Positions 1 through 4,856 of a stretch of 5,494 nt of DNA are shown piece after piece (position 1 is the stretch's first letter; the number at the start of each line of letters is the position of its first letter). The stretch covers positions 1 through 5,494 of the forward strand of contig JAITCJ010000016.1 in assembly GCA_031283145.1 (NCBI GenBank), written 5' to 3'. The stretch is from Holophagales bacterium. GTDB taxonomy: Bacteria; Acidobacteriota; Holophagae; Holophagales; Holophagaceae. Below the pieces are notes generated by a model. The model made no database searches and was not told the DNA's origin. It saw only the letters and a list, made by a program, of their open reading frames with translations. The translations under genes were made by a program, and so were the position numbers.

Positions 1-318
1 CCCGTCCTTGCGGGTACGCCCTACCTTGTGGGCGAGCGCGGCCCCGAATTGTTTGTATCAAAGACCGCCGGGACCATTATCCCCAACAACCGCTTAGGCC
101 GAGCGGGAAGAGGCGACAATATCAATAATGTCACAACAACAATAAACATACTCAAAGACGGTCAGTCAGAGACAAAAGTTTCGGGTCATGGAGGCGCGCA
201 GCCCTGGGCTGACATGGCAAAGAGTATTGAGGGGATTGTAAAACAGACAATCCAGAAAGAGCAACGGCTTGGCAACTCGCTCAATCCGGTGTTCAGGAGG
301 GGAGGCGGAGGCTTATAG
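1..318 (+). CDS. Phage tail tape-measure protein, C-terminal end (partial)
   Basis: The frame is open from the left edge of the window to a TAG at 316-318, giving the last 105 residues of a longer protein. Near residues 5-23 it reads AGTPYLVGERGPELFV followed by AGTIIPNN. This matches the 'AGxPYLVGERGPELF...GxIIPN' signature at the C-terminus of many siphophage and Mu-like tail tape-measure proteins. These proteins set tail length and act during DNA ejection. After the motif comes a low-complexity stretch rich in Asn and Thr, a short helical segment (about residues 70-90) and a Gly-rich tail (RRGGGGL). A GTG at 28 could formally start a small protein, but it falls inside the motif, so I read the gene as continuing upstream. 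No other tail gene follows: the next gene is a chromosomal envelope protein, so the prophage either ends or is broken here. The family call rests on the motif alone. Confidence 0.72.
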   Translation, partial: PVLAGTPYLVGERGPELFVSKTAGTIIPNNRLGRAGRGDNINNVTTTINILKDGQSETKVSGHGGAQPWADMAKSIEGIVKQTIQKEQRLGNSLNPVFRRGGGGL

Positions 319-368
319 CATTTTCACTTTTTGTTGTTATAGTGAAACAACCTTTGGGAAAGCTCTCT

Positions 369-414
369 CAATCAACCTGAAAAACAGGGCGCAGTTTGTT
401 TTTCAGGTTAATTG
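369..414. repeat. Strong imperfect palindrome (hairpin)
   Basis: AACCTGAAAAACA at 374-386 is perfectly complementary to TGTTTTTCAGGTT at 397-409 around a 10-base loop. After one mismatch (373/410) the pairing continues with CAAT (369-372) and ATTG (411-414), so 17 of 18 positions pair. No T-run follows on either strand. Its core TGAAAAACAGGG (378-389) also occurs on the other strand at 2795-2806, inside one of the hairpins at the end of pyrB. It may be a decayed copy of a dispersed palindromic element, or a processing or termination site between the phage gene and the next operon. Confidence 0.7.
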
Positions 415-472
415 GCTGTATCTTGGAAAAAAATGGGGAGTTGCGGCATTATTATTTTGAGAGTTTTTTGTC

Positions 473-477
473 AGGAG
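473..477 (+). promoter_or_regulatory. Ribosome binding site deciding the DUF4139 start
   Basis: AGGAG lies 5 bases before the ATG at 483. The same frame is also open from an ATG at 396, but that start lies at the edge of the right arm of the hairpin, has no comparable Shine-Dalgarno sequence and would put 29 charged residues in front of the signal peptide. The site therefore supports 483. Confidence 0.75.
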
Positions 478-482
478 TCTCT

Positions 483-1916
483 ATGCGCCCATATTTTTTC
501 TTTCCGCTGGTATTCGCTATTTCCGCGCAGGAAATACCTACCACTTTGAAAGATCAACAGTCGCTTGCTGTCACTATATACAATTCAAATCTGGCTCTGA
601 TAAAGGATCAGAGAGAGGTTAAGCTGCCAAAAGGCTTGTGTCAGCTTGCTTTTCAGGAAGTATCCGCTCAAATAATCCCGGAAACAGCTATTTTGAGAAA
701 CCTTACTTCACCCAAGGACTTTTGGATTGCAGAACAAAATTTTGATTTTGATCTTCTGACGCCCGAAAAACTACTGGAAAAATATGTTGGCGAAGCGGTT
801 GAGGTCATAAGCGTCAAACCCAGAGCTAACGGCGAAGGACAAACAGAGATCAGAGAGAGAGCTACCGTGCTTGCCACAAACAGCGGCGCGGTTTTGCAGT
901 TCGCGGATCGCATTGAGACTTCAATTCCGGGACGCATCGTTTTTCCGAAAGTACCGGGGAACCTTCGCGCAAGACCAACGCTGGTTATGAATTTGAACAG
1001 CGGCGCGGACAGAGCGCAGAAGCTTGAACTGAGCTATTTGACAGGCGGGTTATTCTGGAAAGCCGACTATGCGGCCAATTTGAGCGCTGATGAAAAAGCC
1101 ATGGATATAAGCGGATGGGTGACGCTTACAAATCAAAGCGGCGCCGCGTACCCAAACGCGGTTTTACAGCTTGTGGCAGGCGACGTCAACATAGTCGTTC
1201 CGCAGCCCGCGCCTGAAGCTCGCAAGATGGCTTTTGATGGACTTGCCACTGTAAGCGGAGCGGCGCCGCAGATGCGTGAGGAGAATTTATTTGAATACCA
1301 CCTCTATACTCTGGACAGGCCGACAACCCTGAAAGAAAACCAAACCAAGCAGGTGGCTCTGCTTTCGGCCGCGAATGTTCCTGTTCGCAAGGAGTACTTG
1401 CTGCGCGGCCAGTCTTACTATTACAGCGGATCTTACGGAGACCTGGGCGATAAATTAAAGATCGGCGTATTTGTCGGATTCGACAACAAGGAAAGCGCGT
1501 CGCTCGGCAAGCCGCTGCCCAAAGGCGTCGTCAGAGTGTATAAAGAGGACAGTAAAGGCGGCGCGCAGTTCGTCGGCGAAGACTCTATAGATCACACACC
1601 AAAAAATGAAGCTGTCCGCCTTAAACTCGGAGACGCCTTTGACGTAACGGCCAGGCGCAAACAGACCAGTTTTAAAAAATTGCCAGCTTCAGGGAAAAAC
1701 AATAATGTATATGAAAGCGCCTATGAAATTGAAATCAAAAACGCCAAGAACGAAGCCGTAACCGTTACGGTGCTGGAGCCTATGCCAGGCGATTGGGAAA
1801 TTCTGGAAAAAAGTCATGGATTTGTAAAAGAGACTTCAAGGACAGCTAAATTTTTAGTGAACGTCCCAGCGGCGGGAAGCAGTGTTCTCAAATATCGTGT
1901 CAAAGTCATGTGGTAA
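483..1916 (+). CDS. Secreted DUF4139 domain-containing protein
   Basis: This is a 477-residue protein of unknown function in the DUF4139 family. Residues 1-15 form a short signal peptide (hydrophobic FFFPLVFAIS, likely cut before Gln16), so the protein should act in the periplasm or outer envelope. Residues 28-75 match the family N-terminus (AVTIYNSNLALIKDQREVKLPKG, then an F-x-x-V-SAQI-P-x-TA pattern). An LLEKYVG segment starts at about 97. The most typical block is at 184-236: SYLTGGLFWKADY, then SGWVTLTNQSGAAYPNA and LQLVAGDVN. Further family-like blocks are EYHLYTLDRPTTLKENQTKQ (271-290), LGDAFDVTARRKQT (382-395) and a beta-rich C-terminal segment (EIEIKNAKNEAVTVTVLEPMPGDWEI). The length looks complete, with no break. 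The barrel gene follows after 9 bases, so the two are probably co-transcribed. Family assignment is from remembered sequence patterns. No enzymatic residues can be named, and no substrate or partner is known. Confidence 0.85.
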   Translation: MRPYFFFPLVFAISAQEIPTTLKDQQSLAVTIYNSNLALIKDQREVKLPKGLCQLAFQEVSAQIIPETAILRNLTSPKDFWIAEQNFDFDLLTPEKLLEKYVGEAVEVISVKPRANGEGQTEIRERATVLATNSGAVLQFADRIETSIPGRIVFPKVPGNLRARPTLVMNLNSGADRAQKLELSYLTGGLFWKADYAANLSADEKAMDISGWVTLTNQSGAAYPNAVLQLVAGDVNIVVPQPAPEARKMAFDGLATVSGAAPQMREENLFEYHLYTLDRPTTLKENQTKQVALLSAANVPVRKEYLLRGQSYYYSGSYGDLGDKLKIGVFVGFDNKESASLGKPLPKGVVRVYKEDSKGGAQFVGEDSIDHTPKNEAVRLKLGDAFDVTARRKQTSFKKLPASGKNNNVYESAYEIEIKNAKNEAVTVTVLEPMPGDWEILEKSHGFVKETSRTAKFLVNVPAAGSSVLKYRVKVMW

Positions 1917-1925
1917 AAGGAAAAT

Positions 1926-2573
1926 ATGCGTCTGATACTATTACCGCTTTTGGCGCTGCCTCTGGCGGCTCAAACATGGGACTTACGTTTTGAAGTCCCC
2001 TTCCCCCAGGGACAAAGTCTGCTCCAAACTACGTTAGAGGGGACCGGCCAGCTTATTTCAGGCGATCTTGATACCGGCAATGGTGGCATACTGTCCGTCA
2101 CTCGCAGGTTGATTCGCGTAGGCCCCATCCTTCGTCTTGAATGGGGGGCTGAAGTTAATCAGTGGAACGCTAATGGATATATTAATTCTGATGACAGTTC
2201 CCACACGCTGAAAACTAAACTCAAACAGACCGGAGCTGGTCTGGGAATAAACGCCCAGCTTTGGGTTCCTTTCGTCGGCGTCTGCGCCGAGATGGGAGTT
2301 ATTCAGCGCTTTCAGCGATATAATTACTCCGCTGACGGCGTTGAGTCTGATGGAACAATCGGCAGGACCTGGCTTCGCGTTGGAATACGCTGGCGGCTGC
2401 CACTCTTTGTGGCGGTGCATCCATACATAACCGCTAGCTACCAACAGCCGATAAACAAGGAAAACCCTGTGCGGATAGAGTCGATTCAAGATCTGGCCGG
2501 TTACTTTACAGCCCAGGGCAAGGGTCAGGAATTTCAGCGATTATGGGCCTTTGGCGTTGGTGTGACTTTTTAG
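1926..2573 (+). CDS. Small outer-membrane beta-barrel protein, family not identified
   Basis: The protein has 215 residues. Residues 1-15 (MRLILLPLLALPLAA, cut before Gln16) form a signal peptide. The rest is made of short amphipathic strands with alternating aromatic or aliphatic and polar residues (RLIRVGPILRLEWGAEVNQW, TWLRVGIRWRLPLFVAVHPYITASY) separated by polar, Gly/Asp/Asn-rich turns. It ends in VGVTF, with the C-terminal Phe that is a known signal for outer-membrane barrel assembly. The size suits an 8-strand barrel such as OmpA- or OmpW-like porins, but I cannot place it in a named family. AAGGA at 1917-1921 gives a Shine-Dalgarno sequence 4 bases before the ATG. The gene lies 9 bases after the DUF4139 gene, so the two are likely one operon and may work together at the envelope. 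No terminator follows directly; the hairpins from 2616 onward are the nearest structure. Confidence 0.8.
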   Translation: MRLILLPLLALPLAAQTWDLRFEVPFPQGQSLLQTTLEGTGQLISGDLDTGNGGILSVTRRLIRVGPILRLEWGAEVNQWNANGYINSDDSSHTLKTKLKQTGAGLGINAQLWVPFVGVCAEMGVIQRFQRYNYSADGVESDGTIGRTWLRVGIRWRLPLFVAVHPYITASYQQPINKENPVRIESIQDLAGYFTAQGKGQEFQRLWAFGVGVTF

Positions 2574-2693
2574 AGATTCCAGAGCCAGTTTTGCAACTTC
2601 AACGGAGTTGATAGGCTGTGCCAGAATGAAGCCGGACGCGACTTTGGAGCGGACGGCTTCATTACGGGCACAGACAGAAACGGGTTTTTGCAA
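2541..2693 (-). other. 50-codon coding-like stretch, possible gene remnant
   Basis: On the - strand an open frame runs from a TTG at 2691-2693, directly after an in-frame TAA, to a TAA at 2541-2543. It reads KPVSVCARNEAV, RSKVASGFILAQPINS and VEVAKLALESL in succession. The codons look natural for this genome and the product resembles the last beta-alpha units of an alpha/beta protein. It recalls, very loosely, the end of a response-regulator receiver domain. There is no ATG and no Shine-Dalgarno sequence, and the last 33 bases overlap the barrel gene on the opposite strand. The upstream end stops at the palindromic cluster. It could be the tail of a gene once downstream of pyrB that lost its front part. 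Against this, a long palindrome (2616-2673) lies inside it, so the open frame could be chance. I do not recognise the family. Confidence 0.3.
2616..2673. repeat. Palindrome 1 of the pyrB-end cluster
   Basis: AATGAAGCCG at 2625-2634 is the exact reverse complement of CGGCTTCATT at 2654-2663. Outside this, CTGTGCC (2616-2622) pairs with GGCACAG (2667-2673) across a 2/3-base internal loop. This gives 17 paired positions around a 19-base loop. It lies between the convergent barrel and pyrB genes and overlaps the 50-codon - strand open stretch. No T-run follows. Confidence 0.65.
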
Positions 2694-2699
2694 TTATCT

Positions 2700-2749
2700 C
2701 ATACCAACCTGCAATCAAACGGCATTACGTTTGATTGCAGGTTGGTATG
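2700..2749. repeat. Palindrome 2: perfect 22-bp stem with 6-base loop
   Basis: Positions 2700-2721 and 2728-2749 are perfect reverse complements over 22 bases, with the loop GCATTA at 2722-2727. The arms contain ATACCAACC and GGTTGGTAT at their outer ends. The pyrB stop codon lies inside the left arm (2715-2717 on the + strand). Convergent transcripts from both sides would fold it into a very stable hairpin. It could therefore stop transcription or protect 3' ends, although there is no U-tract for standard intrinsic termination. Confidence 0.85.
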
Positions 2750-3785
2750 GCGGCGAGCAATCGCCGCCCGCAAGTTTTTGAAAAATCAGGTTTCCCCTGT
2801 TTTTCAAAAACTTTGGCGTTTTAGCGTTCAATGTCAATTGAACGCGACTTGGTATCAGAAGATGGAGAACGGACATCCTGACGGGTACGCCATTCGTGAC
2901 TTGTTTTAGTATCAGGCTGTTAGGACCGTCCGCTACTTCGCTGGTGATTTCCACGCCTCTGTTGAGTGGTCCGGGATGCAGGACAACCGCTTCATTTCCC
3001 GCTCTTTTCATTCTTGCCGCGTTGAGCTGATAATACTTGGCGTATTCGCCCTGGCTTGGAATGTACATGCCTGTGCCGCGCTCAAACTGGCACCTGAGCA
3101 TCATTATTACGTCCATGCTTGGTATTACTTCATCAAAGTCATAACTCAATTCAACGTCCGGCCAGGTTTCTTTGATTTCGGCTGGGAGCAGAGTCGGCGG
3201 CCCGACAAGTGTCACTTTGGCGCCCATTTTTGTGAGCAGCCAAAGGTTAGACCGCACAACACGGCTATTGCGTATATCTCCCACAATGGCTACGCTGAGG
3301 CCGTTCAGCTTGCCAAAGTGTTCCCTCATTGTGTACGCGTCTAAAAGCGCCTGTGTGGGGTGTTCGTGCGCGCCATCCCCCGCGTTGACAATGCTTGCGT
3401 CTATATGGCGGGCCAACAGTGTGTGCGCGCCCGGGGCGCTGTGGCGCATGACTATTATGTCAGGACGCATGGCCTGGAGGTTCGTGGCTGTATCAATGAG
3501 AGTCTCGCCTTTGCTGAGGGAGCTTGAACCGGCGTCAAAGTTCACGATTTCGGCGGACAACCTCTTTTCCGCGATTTCAAAGCTGTTGCGCGTCCGCGTG
3601 CTGTTTTCAAAAAAGAGGTTCACCACTAATTTTTTGCGCAGCGCCGGAACCACTTTGATTTCAGGATTCTCGCACACTTCTTCAAAAGCCTTGGCTTGAT
3701 CCAGAATTGATGTGACGTCCAAAGGACTCAATGGCTCTATGCCAAGCAGATGCTTGAATGGAAAGGTGTATTGTGGAACGGTCAT
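2715..3785 (-). CDS. pyrB: Aspartate carbamoyltransferase catalytic subunit with palindrome-encoded C-terminal extension
   Basis: This cytoplasmic enzyme condenses carbamoyl phosphate with L-aspartate to N-carbamoyl-L-aspartate, the committed step of pyrimidine synthesis. The carbamoyl-phosphate site is clear: STRTR at 62-66 in FFENSTRTRNSFE, then SLSKGE (89-94), RHSAPGA (114-120) and GAHEHPTQALLD (138-149). The aspartate-binding domain has VGDIRNSRV (168-176), MMLRCQFERG (228-237) and HPGPLNRGVEI (270-280). The family usually ends shortly after the QVTNGVPVRMSVL segment (295-307), at about 305-335 residues. Here the frame continues to 356, and residues from about 314 onward are encoded by hairpins 2-5, with no resemblance to the family. 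The start ATG (3783-3785) has only a weak, distant GAAAGG (3797-3802). The gene stands alone, with no pyrC or pyrI nearby, and is divergent from terC. No PyrR-type attenuator is visible in the short leader. Core intact, so probably active unless the tail interferes. Confidence 0.95.
   Translation of the reverse strand: MTVPQYTFPFKHLLGIEPLSPLDVTSILDQAKAFEEVCENPEIKVVPALRKKLVVNLFFENSTRTRNSFEIAEKRLSAEIVNFDAGSSSLSKGETLIDTATNLQAMRPDIIVMRHSAPGAHTLLARHIDASIVNAGDGAHEHPTQALLDAYTMREHFGKLNGLSVAIVGDIRNSRVVRSNLWLLTKMGAKVTLVGPPTLLPAEIKETWPDVELSYDFDEVIPSMDVIMMLRCQFERGTGMYIPSQGEYAKYYQLNAARMKRAGNEAVVLHPGPLNRGVEITSEVADGPNSLILKQVTNGVPVRMSVLHLLIPSRVQLTLNAKTPKFLKNRGNLIFQKLAGGDCSPPYQPAIKRNAV
2749..2768. repeat. Palindrome 3: 8-bp GC-rich stem with GCAA loop
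   Basis: GGCGGCGA (2749-2756) pairs perfectly with TCGCCGCC (2761-2768) around GCAA. On the + strand RNA the loop is a GNRA-type tetraloop, known to stabilise hairpins. It abuts palindrome 2, sharing base 2749, and is translated in frame in pyrB. Confidence 0.75.
2769..2818. repeat. Palindrome 4: A/T-rich 18-bp stem with one bulge
   Basis: AAGTTTTTGAAAAA (2772-2785) and CAGG (2787-2790) pair with CCTG (2796-2799) and TTTTTCAAAAACTT (2800-2813), with only T2786 bulged. CGC (2769-2771) and GCG (2816-2818) can close the base beyond a 2-base bulge. The core at 2795-2806 is the reverse complement of TGAAAAACAGGG in the separate hairpin at 369-414. The segment lies within the pyrB reading frame. 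Confidence 0.75.
2824..2845. repeat. Palindrome 5: perfect 9-bp stem
   Basis: GCGTTCAAT (2824-2832) and ATTGAACGC (2837-2845) are perfect reverse complements around GTCA. This is the hairpin nearest the conserved end of PyrB. It begins, in the pyrB direction, about three codons after the last conserved residues (HLL, 308-310). Confidence 0.7.
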
Positions 3786-3884
3786 ACTAAATTCAGCCTT
3801 TCAGGAACCCATCATCCTATAAAATCATATTACGAGGGCGGTTTGTTTTTTGTAAGCTAAACTCTGGATATTTAGGAGGGCGTT
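3786..3884. promoter_or_regulatory. Divergent pyrB/terC intergenic region
   Basis: These 99 bases must hold the start signals for both pyrB (-) and terC (+). On the - strand, TATGAT (complement of 3824-3829) is a fair -10 box for pyrB, with TTACAA (complement of 3850-3855) at a long 20-base spacing as a poor -35. On the + strand I see no convincing promoter for terC. There is no room for, and no sign of, the conserved core of a yybP-ykoY Mn riboswitch, which precedes alx in E. coli. Confidence 0.4.
3874..3880 (+). promoter_or_regulatory. Strong Shine-Dalgarno deciding the TTG start of terC
   Basis: AGGAGGG is a near-perfect anti-16S match 4 bases before TTG at 3885-3887. The first in-frame ATG lies at codon 24, inside the first membrane helix, so TTG is the better start. 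Confidence 0.85.
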
Positions 3885-4856
3885 TTGATTGAAGCGCTGT
3901 TGCAGGCCGCGCCGCTATGGGCGTGGATTGGCTTTATCGTACTGGTAGGCTTCATGCTGGCCATTGATTTGGGCGTTTTTAACAGAAAAATTCATGCGCC
4001 CTCTTCTATGGAAGCGGCTGTATGGAGTTGCGTCTGGATTGCCATAGCATTGCTTTTTAATGCCGCTGTATGGAAATTCATGGGCGCATACAAGGGTGTT
4101 GAGTGGTTCACCGCGTACGTGCTTGAAAAGAGCCTCAGCGTTGATAATCTCTTTGTGTTTGTTTTGGTCTTTCAATCCTTTGCTGTAGATGCCAGACACC
4201 AGCACCGCATTTTGTACTGGGGGGTTCTGGGCGCTATAGTATTCAGGGCCATAATGATCGTTGGCGGGGCTGCCTTGCTGAACCACTTTGAGTGGATGAT
4301 TTATCTCTTTGGAGCGTTTCTGATTTGGACCGGCATAAAGATGTTTGTTGCCAAAAAGGAAGAAGAGACCAGCCTGTCAGATGGCGCAATCGTGCGTATT
4401 TTTAAAAAAATAATTCCGTTTGACCCCGAAGGCGGGCATCAACATTTTTTTACAAAAAAAAATGGCAAATGGCTTGCCGCTCCGATGTTATTAGTGCTTT
4501 TGGTCGTCGAATTTACGGATATCCTTTTCGCTGTGGATTCAATTCCCGCCGTGCTGGCTATAACCAGAGATCTGTTTGTAGTTTTTACCAGTAATATTTT
4601 TGCGATTTTGGGCCTGCGAAGTCTTTATTTTATTTTAGCTAATATGATAAACAGATTCCATTACCTTAAAGCAGGTCTTGCAATAATCCTTACCTTTGTA
4701 GGACTAAAAATGTGCTTGGCACATCAGATTAAGGTCAGATTTAGGGTTAATGAGAATACTTTTATCATAGCCAGTTTGATTTTTATTTCGGTTGTACTTT
4801 TAGTCTCTATCGTTTTCAGTTTGTTCTCAACAAAACATATTGGAAAAAAAATCTGA
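3885..4856 (+). CDS. TerC/Alx family integral membrane protein
   Basis: The protein has 323 residues, close to E. coli Alx (about 321), so full length. TerC-family proteins are polytopic inner-membrane proteins linked to tellurite resistance and, for Alx and related proteins, to manganese export or homeostasis, including metal loading of secreted enzymes. Hydrophobic helices start near 12, 46, 88, 110, 136, 200, 231, 262 and 291. Conserved acidic positions within or beside helices are visible: D28 in AIDLGVFNRK, EKSLSVDNLFVF (81-92, with D87 and N88) and EFTDILFAVDSIPA (209-222, with D212 and D218). TSNIFAILGLRSLYF (235-249) is also typical. A charged loop at 156-196 (KKEEE, KNGKW) faces one side. 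An A9 run at 4454-4462 and an A8 run at 4844-4851 are possible slippage points, but the frame is intact. The stop overlaps the ribF start. Which metal it handles cannot be told from sequence. Confidence 0.92.
   Translation: MIEALLQAAPLWAWIGFIVLVGFMLAIDLGVFNRKIHAPSSMEAAVWSCVWIAIALLFNAAVWKFMGAYKGVEWFTAYVLEKSLSVDNLFVFVLVFQSFAVDARHQHRILYWGVLGAIVFRAIMIVGGAALLNHFEWMIYLFGAFLIWTGIKMFVAKKEEETSLSDGAIVRIFKKIIPFDPEGGHQHFFTKKNGKWLAAPMLLVLLVVEFTDILFAVDSIPAVLAITRDLFVVFTSNIFAILGLRSLYFILANMINRFHYLKAGLAIILTFVGLKMCLAHQIKVRFRVNENTFIIASLIFISVVLLVSIVFSLFSTKHIGKKI

Larger units (their letters stand above)
319..482. other. Non-coding junction between phage gene and envelope operon
   Basis: These 164 bases separate the phage gene from the DUF4139 gene. 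They hold a weak 7-bp inverted repeat just after the phage stop (TTTCACT at 322-328 with AGTGAAA at 341-347, 12-base loop), the much stronger hairpin at 369-414 and the ribosome binding site at 473-477. A TATTAT at 450-455 could be a -10 box for the downstream operon, but I see no good -35 element at normal spacing, so no promoter is called. Neither hairpin is followed by a T-run, so neither looks like a classic intrinsic terminator on the + strand. Confidence 0.6.
2700..2855. repeat. Composite palindromic element inserted in the 3' end of pyrB (putative)
   Basis: Four hairpins sit end to end here. Most of the segment is read without a stop in the pyrB frame, adding about 43 residues beyond the normal enzyme end. 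TTGGTAT occurs at 2742-2748 and again at 2849-2855, and its reverse complement ATACCAA at 2701-2707. The outer pair could be read as terminal inverted repeats of the whole segment; the direct pair could be a 7-bp duplication flanking about 100 bases. There is no transposase, so if mobile it would be non-autonomous (MITE-, REP- or RPE-like). Structure is seen directly; insertion and mobility are inference. Confidence 0.5.

Noticed and set aside
269..460. 63-residue + strand open frame
   Set aside because: It overlaps the end of the phage gene in another frame, runs through the hairpin, and its product has no recognisable pattern.
396..482. Longer DUF4139 start at ATG 396
   Set aside because: It would add 29 residues before the signal peptide, begins at the edge of the right arm of the 369-414 hairpin, and lacks a Shine-Dalgarno sequence. 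AGGAG at 473-477 supports ATG 483.
668..937. 89-residue - strand open frame inside the DUF4139 gene
   Set aside because: It is antisense to a well-supported gene, with no Shine-Dalgarno sequence or recognisable product. The same applies to the - strand frames at 2058-2489 and 3915-4286.
2700..2749. Intrinsic (rho-independent) terminator
   Set aside because: The stem is strong, but no U-tract follows on either strand, so a standard terminator is not supported.
2616..2845. CRISPR array
   Set aside because: The hairpins differ from each other in sequence and length and are not separated by regular spacers.
2688..2909. 73-residue + strand open frame through the hairpin cluster
   Set aside because: Because the DNA is palindromic, it repeats the same KFLKN/FQKL words seen on the pyrB strand. 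It has no Shine-Dalgarno sequence and overlaps pyrB.
2976..3699. + strand open frames of 122 and 175 codons
   Set aside because: They lie antisense to the conserved core of pyrB, and their Cys/Ser/Arg-rich products look like reverse-frame shadows.
3786..3884. yybP-ykoY Mn riboswitch before terC, or PyrR attenuator before pyrB
   Set aside because: The 99-base divergent spacer shows neither the conserved riboswitch core nor an antiterminator/terminator pair.
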